This document shows positions 41,848 through 51,236 of a stretch of DNA of 64,000 nt, in pieces. The notes below the pieces were generated by a model that ran no database searches, was not told where the DNA came from, and saw only the letters and a list, made by a program, of their open reading frames with translations. The DNA lies in assembly GCA_963576725.1 (NCBI GenBank), contig OY755243.1, forward strand, positions 72,810,106 through 72,874,105, written 5' to 3'. The DNA comes from Azorinus chamasolen (lineage: Eukaryota > Mollusca > Bivalvia > Cardiida > Solecurtidae). A program made the translations under genes and the position numbers. The stretch's first letter is position 1. Each line of letters starts with the position of its first letter.

Positions 41848-42172
41848 TCTTATTTCTCCACTTAACCCCGTCTTGCTGCTACTCATTAGAATTGCTCTTT
41901 GATTCATAAATACAGTCTTTGCAAACAGCGTAGACACAGATCAGACGGCTCCTATAGGAGCCATCTGAGCAGGGTCTGCTGTGTTTGCTTATGGTGTAAT
42001 GTAGATATGATTCTACAGTTTCTGCCATGGCAAAAATTCCCTGTGTCAATCTGCTATTATAGCCTCTAATCTAATTAGAATTCATGATGTCATTATTTCC
42101 TGCATAAGTATTCATGGAGTAAAGGGTTAATGAGTAGCAGCAAGACAGGATTCTGTGGAGAAATATAAACAT
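41848..42172. mobile_element. family F palindrome split by an A copy
   Basis: Left arm TCTTATTTCTCCACTTAACC and GTCTTGCTGCTACTCATTA; right arm TAATGAGTAGCAGCAAGACA and TGGAGAAATA. Confidence 0.8.
41888..42130 (-). mobile_element. family A MITE inside the F palindrome
   Basis: Decayed left end (ATTGCTCTTTGATTCATAAA), hairpin apex GGCTCCTATAGGAGCC, right end AAAGGGTTAA at 42127-42130. It lies near the palindrome centre. Confidence 0.78.
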
Positions 42173-42212
42173 TTTTTTACTTAGATATGCCTCTTGTCTA
42201 CTAACCTGTTCT

Positions 42213-42256
42213 AGGGCCAGTTACTTTGCATCTCATCTGGATTCAAACTCTGTTTA
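42213..42256. mobile_element. family E right-half remnant
   Basis: CCAGTTACTTTGCATCTCAT and GGATTCAAACTCTG. Confidence 0.4.
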
Positions 42257-42324
42257 GTTATCAGTAAATTTGTCCAGGCTAGTCACATGTGACAATTCAT
42301 TTATTTCTTGTGTTATTTTTCCAG

Positions 42325-43166
42325 GGAAACCGTTACCTCCTCCTAGACCATCCAGACAGGCATTTGACCAAACAGATTCCTCATCAAAAATGTCCTCAGT
42401 TGCCACAAGCAATACAGGTACTAGCAGTGCCACTGCAACCAACAATAGTGCCAGTCCAGACTTAATGGCTAAGCGATATTCATCTCTTTCTGCCCATGCA
42501 ACAGTAGGTAAAGACTCAGCAGAGGCAGATTCTGTCAATGACAATAACGGAAGAAACAGAGATGCACGGAACAGTTTGTGTTCTCAAAGCGAAGGCATAT
42601 TGAAGCCATTGTGTAGTAGTAGTTTAAGTACATCTGTTGGAGTGCTCTTAGAGAAGCAGAGAACTCCTGTCCCAAAACCACGTGCTGAGAGGCAGATGAA
42701 AGAAGTTGAACTTCCCCAACGACGCCAGTTGCATAGATCACATTCAGATCTAAGCAGCTGTAGACATTCAAGAACAAGCTCGGATTTTTCTGATTTAAGT
42801 TCACGTCTTTCTCGGACAAGTACAGAAGTAGAGCGTTTTTTTAATGAAATGGGAATTGACAGGACAGTGTTAGAACCAATGAGAAAACTCGCAGAGACAA
42901 AACGGAAAGAGGATATAGCTGGTAGTTTCAGCTCTCTTGGGTCTGTAAGTGGACAGAGCTTTTCAAGTCGTTTGTCACATAATGATCCAGACAAGGCTGG
43001 GATTGATAATGAGCATGATGTCATGGAGCGAAGCGGAGCATCTGGGACCACATCAGTTGTAGAGAGAAATGCGCGTATAATCAAGTGGTTATGCAATGTG
43101 AAGAAGGCTAGGACTGCCCCTGGGAAGGTGAAAGCTTCAGCAGCGGTGCCAAAGACTTCATCTTGA
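42325..43166 (+). CDS. FAM110: FAM110-like protein, coding exon 4 (C-terminal conserved box and stop)
   Basis: The acceptor is TTATTTTTCCAG, and two bases complete Gly191. The exon encodes residues 192-470 and the TGA stop. In order: KPLPPPRPSRQ, continuing the proline-rich stretch; a Ser/Thr/Asn-rich low-complexity part; HRSHSDLSS at about 327-335, equivalent to the RSKSDLS motif of FAM110; VERFFNEMGID at 359-369, equivalent to the VERFFNYCGLD motif; and SVVERNARIIKWL at 434-446, the hallmark of the family C-terminus, followed by a basic KKAR tail. The motifs are complete with no frameshift. Function is inferred from the family (association with centrosome and microtubules, cell-cycle links). 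Confidence 0.93.
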
Positions 43167-43191
43167 GGAAATCATTTCAGAATCATTGATA

Positions 43192-43316
43192 CAGTAAAAC
43201 CTCTCACCCATTGACCTCTCCAATAAAGTCTAATTCTTGGTCCTTGAGGCAGATGATGGGTCAAGGCAGGACATAGGCTTTACAGAATCTTTCTCCATTA
43301 CTTTGTTCTGCATTAA
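43192..43316. mobile_element. family D MITE, left part, in the FAM110 3' UTR
   Basis: TA then CAGTAAAACCTCTCACCCAT. The body is decayed and ends at TCTGCATTAA, where an A copy begins at the TTAA of the D motif. Confidence 0.65.
43222..43227 (+). terminator. likely poly(A) signal AATAAA
   Basis: AATAAA lies 56 nt after the FAM110 stop codon and is the only such hexamer I see close downstream. It falls inside the left half of a family D element that starts at 43192, so the signal appears transposon-derived. Confidence 0.5.
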
Positions 43317-43786
43317 CCCTTTACTCCATGAATATTCGTGTAAGAAATGATGACATCATGAATATTAATGAGATTAATTCTTAAAATGGCATATTATCCC
43401 TTTACTCCATAAATACACTTTTCCACGCCTTTGCAAACAGAGTAGAGCCAGATCAGACGGCTCCTGTAGGAGCCATCTGATCAGGGTCTGCTCTGTTTGC
43501 TTATGCTATAATATAGACATGATTCTGCAGTTTCTGCTAAGGCCAAACATTCCTCTAAATTAATCTATTTAATATTGATGATGTCATTATTTTTTGCTTC
43601 AATATTCATGCAGTAAAGGGTTAAAACATGAAGTTTGCCAAAGCAAAAACTGTTTAATAATATCTATATTATTCCATAAGCAAACAGAGCAGATCCTGAT
43701 CAGATGGCTCCTGCAGGAGTCATCTGATCTGAGTCTACTCTGTTTGCAATGGCGTAGAAAGGCATATTTATGGATTAAAGGGTTAA
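43313..43786 (+). mobile_element. family A MITE split by another A copy
   Basis: TTAA at 43313-43316 and 43783-43786. Interrupted at about 43396 after GGCATATTA, resumes with AACATGAAGTTTGCC. Apex GGCTCCTGCAGGAGTC. Confidence 0.82.
43396..43624 (-). mobile_element. family A MITE nested in a family A MITE
   Basis: Start TTATCCCTTTACTCC, end GCAGTAAAGGGTTAA. Apex GGCTCCTGTAGGAGCC. Opposite orientation to its host. Confidence 0.85.
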
Positions 43787-43824
43787 GCATCCATCCTGCT
43801 GTATAAGACATTCTTAGTTATTCA

Positions 43825-44063
43825 TTAACCCTTTACGGGATGAATACTCGCGTAAGAAATTATGACATAATGACTTTGATTTGATGAATTTAATAATCGC
43901 ACAGGAATTTTTGGCCATTGCAAAAGCTCTAAAATCTGATCTATATTGTTTGATAAGCAAACACAGCATGCCCTGATTGAATGGCTTCTATAGGATCTGT
44001 TTGATTGAGGTCTGCTCTGTTTGCAATGGTATCGAGAGATGTCTCAGTCATGTGATGGATTAA
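43825..44063 (+). mobile_element. family A MITE, full length, diverged
   Basis: TTAA at 43825-43828 and 44060-44063. Arms GCAAACACAGCATGCCCTGA / GGTCTGCTCTGTTTGC, apex decayed. Confidence 0.78.
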
Positions 44064-44307
44064 CCCTTTCCCTGTTTAGTAGTCATGTAAGAAATAATGA
44101 CAACATGAATATTTATTAGCTCAATTTTTAAAATGTAAACTTTTAAATGGAGGTTTTTGCTTTGACAAAAACTGTAGGATTATATCTATATCATGTCAAA
44201 AGCAAACAGAGCAGACCCTGATCAGACGGCTCCTATAGGAGCCGTCTGATCAGGGTCTACTCTGTTTGCAAATTCATGAAAAAGTGTGTCTGTGAGGGAA
44301 AGGTTTC
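44060..44307 (+). mobile_element. family A MITE, nearly full length
   Basis: It shares the TTAA at 44060. Perfect hairpin arms and apex GGCTCCTATAGGAGCC. The right TTAA is mutated (AAAGGTTTCG). Confidence 0.87.
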
Positions 44308-44339
44308 GTGGGCAGGTTTGGAGGGGTTTTACTGTATAA

Positions 44340-44811
44340 TATATCATATCTAAATGTGCTTGTGATACAGCTGAGTGTTATAGATCAGCTACCTGACATT
44401 AGTCTCTGAGCAGCCTTGTTGTACATCATGTCATGTTAGAACTTACAGTGATATTCATTCATATCATTGATAGTAGACAATCAGTGAGAAATGATAGAGC
44501 ACTGGACCCTTTGGTTATATTTTTTGTTTGAATCTTAGTTCATTTTAAGCATCTGATTGGTCAGAATTTGAGTTGCACAAAATCGTGTTTGGCATAGAAA
44601 ATATTTTACCTAAAATTCCCAAAATATAAAAAATGTACAGGTCTGAGACCCAGGTCAGGCTCCATGTGCCCTGATTAGGGTCTGCACTGTTCTTCATGTT
44701 GACTACAAATGCTGTTGAGTATTTGAATATTTAGACCAGCTGCCAGTGGCCTGTCTTGGAAAGATCATATGACTGAAACTATCGTAAGTTCTAGTGTACG
44801 GCGACAGCAGC
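44340..44811. other. stretch without recognised features
   Basis: Begins with a GGAGGGGTTTTACTGTA family D end at 44320-44336, then unique AT-rich sequence; a weak CAGGTCTGAGACCCAGGTCA / GGGTCTGCACTGTTC pair near 44638-44695 is a decayed C hairpin. Confidence 0.4.
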
Positions 44812-45041
44812 TTAACCCATTGCCTCATACTGATGCTTTTTTGATGCCTCTGTAAAAGTCACTTTATGAAACCATTGTGATAAATAGAGCATTGCTCCAT
44901 AGGAGCAAACGCTCTATTTATCACAATGGTTTCAAAACTACACAATTCTAAAAGATGTCCTTTTCTATAGTAAATGCTCCTTTTCAGTAGATTTATTCAA
45001 AGAGGTTGGGTCTAAAATCAGCCTATGAGGTAATGGTTTAA
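44812..45041 (-). mobile_element. family B MITE, full length
   Basis: 230 bp, TTAA at both ends. Apex GCTCCATAGGAGC. Confidence 0.87.
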
Positions 45042-45276
45042 AGTTGCAATTGCTGTATGTTGGAAACCAAAATTGTTTGCATGCTAAAAGATGTGATAAG
45101 TTATGTTATGCAATTGATGGCAATTTAGTTATAAATCTGGACTTAAGTTAATTTTGGTCATACAACCTTTCATATGACGGGCCCCATATTTTCATTACAT
45201 GGCAGGACTGGTTGTCCAAAGTAAGCCTTGTCTGGAGAAAAGATACTGTGTAATGGTAATTGAAATTGTATTGTAT

Positions 45277-45497
45277 TTAACCCTTTGCTCCATAGATATG
45301 CCTTTTAATGCCTTTGCAAACAAAGTAAACCCAGATCTGGGTCTAGTCGGTTTGCTTATAAAATAATCTCCGATTCTTCAGTTTCTGTCATGACTAAATT
45401 TTCCTGTGTCGATTTGCCATTATAACAATTAATCTAATTTAGATTCATGAAGTCACTATTTCTTACTTGAATAGTCATGAAGGAAGTAAAGGGTTAA
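45277..45497 (-). mobile_element. family A MITE with collapsed hairpin
   Basis: TTAA at both ends. The hairpin lost its apex and now centres on ACCCAGATCTGGGT. Confidence 0.83.
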
Positions 45498-45622
45498 TAA
45501 TTGATAAATATATATTTTATAAATATGCAAATTTTAGATATTTATTATTTGTTACTGACAATCACTGACAACCTCAACAGCTATGGATTTGAGTCCATTT
45601 TCACCAGATCCTTGCATGTAAG

Positions 45623-45694
45623 GATCGGGACATTTTTCTACTGGATGTTTGCTAAAATGATCGGGACATTTTTCTACTGGATGTTTGCTAAAAT
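45623..45694 (+). repeat. 36-bp exact tandem duplication
   Basis: GATCGGGACATTTTTCTACT begins at 45623 and again at 45659, identical over the unit. Confidence 0.9.
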
Positions 45695-45711
45695 GATCTA
45701 CCGTATTCTGC

Positions 45712-45920
45712 TTAACCCGTACAATGTGTGAAATGAGTCTCTAATGTCCTTTGTAAACAGTGTAGACCCAGATGAGAGGGCTTCTATAGGAGCCCTCTCA
45801 TCAAGGTTTGCACTGTTTGTCCTGTTACACTTTTCTTTCAGAAAAATCCCTAAATATTCATGCTATTAAGCTTGATAAGTTTTGAATAGTCCATTTGAAA
45901 TTTCAACACTGTAGGGGATA
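45712..45920 (-). mobile_element. family C MITE
   Basis: TTAACCCGTACAATG start. Hairpin GTAGACCCAGATGAGAGGGC with apex CTTCTATAGGAG. Right part TTTGAATAGTCCATTTGAAA. Confidence 0.7.
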
Positions 45921-46013
45921 ATGAACACCTCCTTTCTAGTAAACAATGAATAAAATAGCTAAAAACCTATTTAAAAACCATTCAATAAAGAAATATAGGT
46001 TTTGTTAAAATAC

Positions 46014-46108
46014 AGGTGGTAGCTTAATGCAGACTGAAAGCAATGCAGAAAGCTCCCCTGGAGCTTTCTGCATTGCTTTCAGTCTGCATTAAGCAACCAC
46101 CAGTGTTC
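46014..46108. mobile_element. family D hairpin, nearly perfect
   Basis: CAGGTGGTAGCTTAATGCAG / CTGCATTAAGCAACCACC, apex AGCTCCCCTGGAGCT. Terminal ends not seen. Confidence 0.75.
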
Positions 46109-46230
46109 AAAATGCAATACACCTCTGATATGGATGTATTTTTCCTGCAGTGAAATAGTTAATATTATAGCTTGATGAGCAGTCATAGTAATGCAAACAC
46201 AAAAATCCTCTTGATCTTCCAATTATCCTG

Positions 46231-46457
46231 TTAACCCTTTTCTTCATATAAATGCATTTGCAAACAGAGAAGATCCAGATCAGGCGACTCGTATATATAG
46301 GAGCGTCTGATCAGGGTCTGCTCTGTCTGCTTTTGACATGATATAGATCTGATTATACAGTTCTTGTCAAAGCAAAAAGTTTACATTATAGTTATAGATA
46401 ATAAATATTCATGTTGCCATTATTTCTTACATGAATATGGAACAGGGAAAGGGTTAA
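46231..46457 (-). mobile_element. family A MITE, full length
   Basis: TTAA at 46231-46234 and 46454-46457. Apex decayed and AT-extended (CTCGTATATATAGGAG). Confidence 0.82.
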
Positions 46458-46616
46458 AGAAGTTCTTAAAAGCCATTTTTGATTTTCAATAAGAGAAGGG
46501 AAACAACTCTTTCAGAAAATTTTGCACTGGGAATTCCAAAGAAATTGGGACAAATTTACTCTTATTTTCCTAATTTACAATCTTTCTTTAAAATTATTTA
46601 AATTGTATCGTATATA

Positions 46617-47169
46617 CAATAAAATCCCTATAGTTTTTGTGTCACCTGCTGAGAGGCAGTGTGTCACTTAGGGGTTACTTTTCCGTCGTCTGTCTGTCCA
46701 TCCGTCTGTCTGTCCGTCACAATTTCTTTTTTTGGCTGTCATTTCTAAACCAATCATTATAGAGCTTTCAAATTTCACACATGGAACAAGCATGATGAGA
46801 GGAAGTGTCATGCACAAGGGCCACAACTCTAGCATCAATATACTTTGAGTTATTCCCCTTTTTCATATTAACAATAAGTTTTTGTGTCAGCTGCGAGCAG
46901 GCGAAACATGTTCCTCCGAACACTCTTGTTATAAATATAATTTTAGTAAAGAAGACTTTCAATATTTCAGACAGATGGCTGGATAATACAGGATGAAAGT
47001 CGTGCAGAAAGTTCGTTTTAGACCTTACTGTATGACTTGTACTCTACATTGAGCTACCACCTGTCAGTACTGGCATTGATATGACTTGTACTCTACATTG
47101 AGCTACCACCTGTCAGTACTGGCATTGATACAAATTTTGTTCAACATCGGGTTTAGAGGGATTTTATTG
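46617..47169. mobile_element. family D MITE split by a satellite-type element
   Basis: Ends CAATAAAATCCCTATAG and TTTAGAGGGATTTTATTG with TA flanks. The inner part has a 49-bp tandem duplication (ATGACTTGTACTCTACATTG at 47032 and 47081). Confidence 0.7.
46634..46930 (+). mobile_element. short satellite-type (HINE-like) element
   Basis: Head TTTTTGTGTCACCTGCTGAG, GTCCGTC/GTCTGTC run, one monomer (GATGAGAGGAAGTGTCATGC), tail CCTCCGAACACTCTTGTT. A head fragment of the same family is at 58685. Confidence 0.65.
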
Positions 47170-47171
47170 TA

Positions 47172-47251
47172 ATGGAGAATCATATCTATATTATATCATA
47201 AACTAACAGAGCAGGACTACTCTGTCTGCAAAAGAATAGAAAATGGTTAAA
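47172..47251 (+). mobile_element. family A fragment with collapsed hairpin
   Basis: GAATCATATCTATATTATAT and ACAGAGCAGGACTACTCTG. Confidence 0.55.
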
Positions 47252-47327
47252 ATGGAGAAGAGGGATACGTTTGTCTATTTAAATACTTTATTGGGTAATT
47301 AAGGTGAAGTTTTATCTGCAAAATCTG

Positions 47328-47577
47328 TTAACCCTTCGCTTGCTATTCACGTCAATATACCTACCTGTAAATAGTGAAGACCCAGATGAGACAGCTCCTG
47401 TAGGAGCCGTCTAATCAGGGTCTGCACTATTTACAAGTTGATTGTGCAACCAGTGCACTCCACAGCAGTGATTGCACAGTGCAATACTTGTACACAGTGA
47501 ATATATATGTAATTATACAACAGGGCATGGGTAAAGAAGGAGAAATGTATTTTAAAATTCAGCAAGAGAAGGGTTAT
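47328..47577 (-). mobile_element. family G MITE, full length
   Basis: 250 bp. TTAACCCTTCGCTTGCTATT start; arms TGTAAATAGTGAAGACCC / GGGTCTGCACTATTTACA, apex AGCTCCTGTAGGAGCC; end AGCAAGAGAAGGGTTA. It aligns end to end, inverted, with 61133-61382. Confidence 0.87.
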
Positions 47578-47713
47578 ACCTTCATAAAATTACTGAAATG
47601 TGATTGTTTGAGGTATGTATGATATTCACTTCTCAGTTTTGTACCCATCTAGTATGTCTTTATAGCCGTATAGCATTAATGCTCAGAGCAACAGATAAAC
47701 ATGTTTATTCAAA

Positions 47714-47840
47714 TACTAAAATTGTCATTTCCCCACAAAATCCTGTGTTGTGACTACTCTTTAGATTCATCTCTTCGAGAATTCTAAAGAGAGGTCACAG
47801 CAAAGGGTTTGGCAGAGAAATAAAGAAATGTTTTACTGTA
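47714..47840. mobile_element. family F palindrome
   Basis: ATTTCCCCACAAAATCCTGT...CTCTTTAGATTCATCTC and TCTAAAGAGAGGTCACAGC...GGCAGAGAAAT. More diverged arms than the copy at 14538. Confidence 0.75.
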
Positions 47841-47974
47841 CATGTACACATCTGATTTGGATCTCTGTAGCATGTCTATATAGCCATATAGCATTATTGC
47901 TGATTGTTTTAGAGAATCTGTAATTCAATTATACCTTGCATGTTATGATGCATAAGTGAAAGAAATGCTTGTTT

Positions 47975-48140
47975 TACCCTTTCCTTTATATAAACGTTTG
48001 CAAACAGAGTAGACCCAGATCCTATAGGAGCCATCTGGTCAGGGTCTGCTCTGTTTGCTTATGATATTATATAGATGTGAGCATACAGTTTCTCCCATGG
48101 CCAAAACTTCCTGTGTGCATGTGCTATTATAAACATTAAT
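47975..48140 (-). mobile_element. family A MITE, partial
   Basis: TTACCCTTTCC start. The left arm lost its upper part (GACCCAGATCCTATAGGAGC). It stops in the inner region. Confidence 0.65.
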
Positions 48141-48945
48141 CTACTCCATGAATAGTCATGTAAGGAATGATGACATCATGAATATTACTTAGATTATTTT
48201 ACAAAGATTGTTCAAATTATGACCCGACTAAAAATGGCACCGCCCTGGCACTTCTCAGTTTTTCAAAGGCAATTTTTTAAAATTCTTTTTCTCAGAAACT
48301 TTTAGGCCTAGACCTTTGATATTTGGTATGTAACATTATCTAATAGTCCTCTACAAACATTGTTCAAATTATTATCCCTGGGCCAAATATGGCCTCGCTC
48401 CGGGGCTTATCAGTTTTTCATAGGAAAGTCTTTGAAAATCTTCTTCTTTTAAACTGCAAGGCCTAGACCTATGATTTTTGGTATGTAGCATGATCTAATG
48501 GTCTTCTTCAAAGATTGTTCAAATTATGACCCGGAACAAAAATTACCCTGCCCTGGGGATTATTGGTTTTTCATAGGAAAATCTTTATAAAATCTTCTTC
48601 TTCAAAACTATAAGGCCTAGACCTTTGATATTTAGTGTGAAGCATCCTTTAATTGTTCTCTTCCAAGATTGTTCAAATTATGACACCATTTGGCAAAACA
48701 GGTTACATGAATTCATTGTATACATAAATCTGTTATAACCAGGTGAGCGATTAAAGGCCATCATGTCCCTTTTGTTTAATAATGGCACATGGACACAAGA
48801 AGCTTTGGCCATAGTAGAAACTGTAGAATCATATCTATATTATTTTATAAGCCAACAGAGTAAACCCTGATCAGATGACTCCTACAGGAGTCATCTGATC
48901 TGGGTCTTCTCTGTTTGCAAATGAATGATTCAGCCACATTTTCGG
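48141..48945 (+). mobile_element. family A MITE split by a satellite element
   Basis: CTCCATGAATAGTCATG to TTAGATTATTTT (48197); resumes at 48780 with AATGGCACATGGACAC. Hairpin apex TGACTCCTACAGGAGTCA. Confidence 0.75.
48198..48780 (+). mobile_element. satellite element, 5'-truncated, about four monomers
   Basis: Same monomers as 30641-34671 but more diverged. Tail GGTGAGCGATTAAAGGCCAT and CTTTTGTTT. The head with GTCCGTCC is absent. Confidence 0.75.
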
Positions 48946-49163
48946 CCCCTCCCCCCTTTCTGAAGGACAGTGATTTGCATTTAGATTTACCTTTTGTCTG
49001 AAAGTCTGTCTCGTTTGTCACTCACGTGGATACTTCCTACTGTATCAGATGTATAGTGATAAAACTTTAAAAGATGATAAATCGTTTAAAATTGTTATGT
49101 GAATTTTGCACCAGCAGGGCTGTAGATAAAAGGTGTATTTAGAAAATTTAACTGAAATGTTGT
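48946..49163. other. stretch without recognised features
   Basis: Unique; one C-rich tract (CCCCTCCCCCC near 48946-48957). Confidence 0.4.
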
Positions 49164-49600
49164 TGATATTTCTCTTCGAAACCCTATCTTGCTGCATCCT
49201 ATTAGAATTGCCTCTCCGAGGGTCTGCTTTGTGTGGCTCTCCGAGGGTCTGCTTTGTGTGGCTCTCCGAGGGTCTGCTTTGTGTGGCTCTCCGAGGGTCT
49301 GCTCTGTGTGGCTCTCCGAGGGTCTGCTTTGTGTGGCTCTCCGAGGGTCTACTTTGTGTGGCTCTCCGAGGGTCTGCTTTGTGTGGCTCTCCGAGGGTCT
49401 GCTCTGTGTGGCTCTCCGAGGGTCTGCTTTGTGTGGCTCTCCGAGGGTCTGCTTTGTTTGGCTCTCTGAGGGTCTGCTTTGTGTGGCTCTCCGAGGGTCT
49501 GCTCTGTGTGGCTCTCCGAGGGTCTGCTTTGTGTGGCTCTCTGAGGCAATTCTAATAAGTTGCAGCAAGATGGGGTTTGGGTAGAGAAATAAGAGATTTT
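49164..49600. mobile_element. family F palindrome with a minisatellite in its loop
   Basis: Left arm ATTTCTCTTCGAAACCCTAT and CTTGCTGCATCCTATTAGAA; right arm TTCTAATAAGTTGCAGCAAG and ATGGGGTTTGGGTAGAG. The arms are inverse to each other over about 50 bp. Open frames across it are products of the repeat. Confidence 0.87.
49213..49543. repeat. 25-bp minisatellite, 13 units
   Basis: Unit CTCTCCGAGGGTCTGCTTTG plus TGTGG, repeated 13 times with few variants (GCTCTG, ACTTTG, CTGAG). The period is not a multiple of three, so all frames read through as 25-residue repeats. Confidence 0.95.
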
Positions 49601-49614
49601 GAGCAGTACGTATC

Positions 49615-49844
49615 TTAACCCTTTCCTCCATAAATAGGCCTTTCTACGCTTCTGTAATAGTCACTTCTTGAAACCATTGTGATAAATAGAGCATTTGTTC
49701 CATAGGAGCAAATGCTCTATTTAATTACAATGGTTTCAATACTACACAATTCTAATAATTTACTCTTTTCTAGTAAATGTTCCTTTTTGGTAGATTTATT
49801 CAAAAAGGTTGGATCTAAAAATAGCCTATGAGGGAATGGGTTAA
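49615..49844 (-). mobile_element. family B MITE, full length
   Basis: 230 bp, TTAA at both ends. Apex TTCCATAGGAGC; right arm has AATTAC for ATCAC. Confidence 0.87.
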
Positions 49845-50059
49845 CATATCTGCACTTAGTATGGACTCTGCAACACTAGAGTTTCAGTCCTTATCATAGG
49901 TCAAACCAATCATATGTTGGAAGGGCCATTCGTATTCTATGGACACGTTTCTAATTGTATCACTTCTGTCTCTCTACATTTCATTAGACTGTATAAGCTG
50001 CATTAATATATAAACCTACATTTCACAACTAAAACCACCACCAATAAGAAGTCTTGTTA
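49845..50059. other. stretch without recognised features
   Basis: Unique AT-rich sequence. Confidence 0.4.
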
Positions 50060-50290
50060 AACCTTTACAGCAAAAATATGTAAGAAATATCCCACCATGA
50101 GTATTATTTAGCTGATTATTATACTGATATATTATACTGACACACCAAGGTATTGTTTGCCATGGCAGAAACTGAAGGATCAGATGTAATTAGTTCTGTG
50201 ATGTACTGGCAAACAGAGCATGCTCTTGTAAGAGCTGTCTGATCTGGATCTACTCTGTTTCCAAAGACATAAACAGCGAGATTATTAGAT
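50060..50290 (+). mobile_element. family A MITE, diverged
   Basis: AAGAAATATCCCACCATGAG inner part, TTTGCCATGGCAGAAACTG, hairpin with left arm cut (GAGCATGCTCTTGTAAGAGC). Confidence 0.65.
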
Positions 50291-50313
50291 TACGAGTTAA
50301 TGCAGCATGAGAG

Positions 50314-50557
50314 TTAACTCTTTCCTTCACATAAACGTGTTTTCCCGCATTTGCAAACAGAGTAGCCCCAGATCAGACGGCTCCTATAGGAGCCATCTGA
50401 TCAGGGTCTGCTCTGTTTGTTAATGGAAAGATCTGTTTCTTTAGTTTCTGAAACTGCTATAATGTTCAACCTTCCGTATTTCATTATAATCATTTTGTCT
50501 TTGAAAATTCAGTAGGTATTGAAATTTGTAATAAACATAGAACAGGGAAAGGGTTAA
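50314..50557 (-). mobile_element. family A2 MITE, full length
   Basis: TTAA at 50314-50317 and 50554-50557, 244 bp. Apex GGCTCCTATAGGAGCC. Confidence 0.88.
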
Positions 50558-50783
50558 TTTAGGAGCTTTGTGCTCTTGGGCATAAAACAGCTCCTGGCTT
50601 CAACACTTTTCTTAACAGTTTCACCTTTTAATGCCTTTGAAAACAGAGTAGACACAGATTAGAAGGCTCCTGTACTTTCTCAAGTCTTGTCAAAATGTTT
50701 GCTATGCCTCACCAGTCACCACTGTGTGTTCACTACCCCTGTCAAGGATATTAATTTAAACCTAAAGCTGATAGGGGCATCTT

Positions 50784-51005
50784 TTAACTCATTCTCTCCT
50801 AGGGACACATTTTGATACATCTGTAAAAGACATTTTTAAACCATTGTGATAAATAGAGCTTTGGAGCAAATGAGATGGCTCTGACAACAGAGTTTGCTAT
50901 GGCCAAACATTACCGTTTGTATGTCATTATAAAAAGAATAATCTGATTAATATTCATGATGTCATTATTTCTTTACAAAAATATTTAGTAAAGTAAAGTG
51001 TTTAA
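50784..51005. mobile_element. chimeric MITE: B left half, A right half
   Basis: TTAA at both ends. Left CATTCTCTCCTAGGGACAC and AACCATTGTGATAAATAGAG (B), then GGAGCAAATGAGATGGCTCT, then GAGTTTGCTATGGCCAAACA and the A(-) inner part and end. Confidence 0.75.
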
Positions 51006-51236
51006 GTTGTTTAACAGTCAATCCAGAGAGATTTTACATGTACTGTATATTTTCAGTTGTTAATGTTTTTATTGATTATGTCTCATTGTAGCCTTTGTGG
51101 AATTTTGTTATTCATATAAACAGTGCATATCTTGTTAATGAATTAGATGTTATGAATATGACAATAATGTTGCATTATTAAAATACTATTAATACAGATT
51201 TGTTGTCATTTTTCAGTTGAAAGTGGTGGTAGTGGG

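Larger units (their letters stand above)
14279..43240 (+). other. FAM110: FAM110-family gene (span of exons seen in window)
   Basis: Span from the first visible exon to the likely poly(A) site. It has four coding exons of 88 (coding part), 121, 362 and 842 nt, split by introns of about 14.7, 9.9 (29316-39537, 10.2 kb) and 2.4 kb. The donor/acceptor phases match at each junction (phase 1, 2, 1) and the total is exactly 471 codons including the stop. An acceptor-like TGTTCCAG precedes the first exon, so a further non-coding exon and the promoter probably lie upstream. FAM110 proteins of vertebrates are centrosome/spindle-pole-associated proteins with a conserved N-terminal and C-terminal box joined by a disordered Pro/Ser-rich stretch; that layout is seen here. 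Vertebrate FAM110 coding regions are mostly in one exon (established knowledge), so the split coding region is notable. The exon model is read from sequence, not from transcripts. Confidence 0.85.

Noticed and set aside
42254..43096. Minus-strand open frames opposite FAM110 exon 4
   Set aside because: Shadows of the real exon, with no splice context or domains.
43594..43806. Frames such as KQTEQILIRWLLQESSDLSLLCLQ seen at many places
   Set aside because: The same peptide recurs because it is the translation of the family A hairpin; it is not a protein family.
49095..49631. Long open frames on both strands
   Set aside because: They are produced by the 25-bp minisatellite, which keeps all frames open; the residue pattern is a pure 25-residue repeat.
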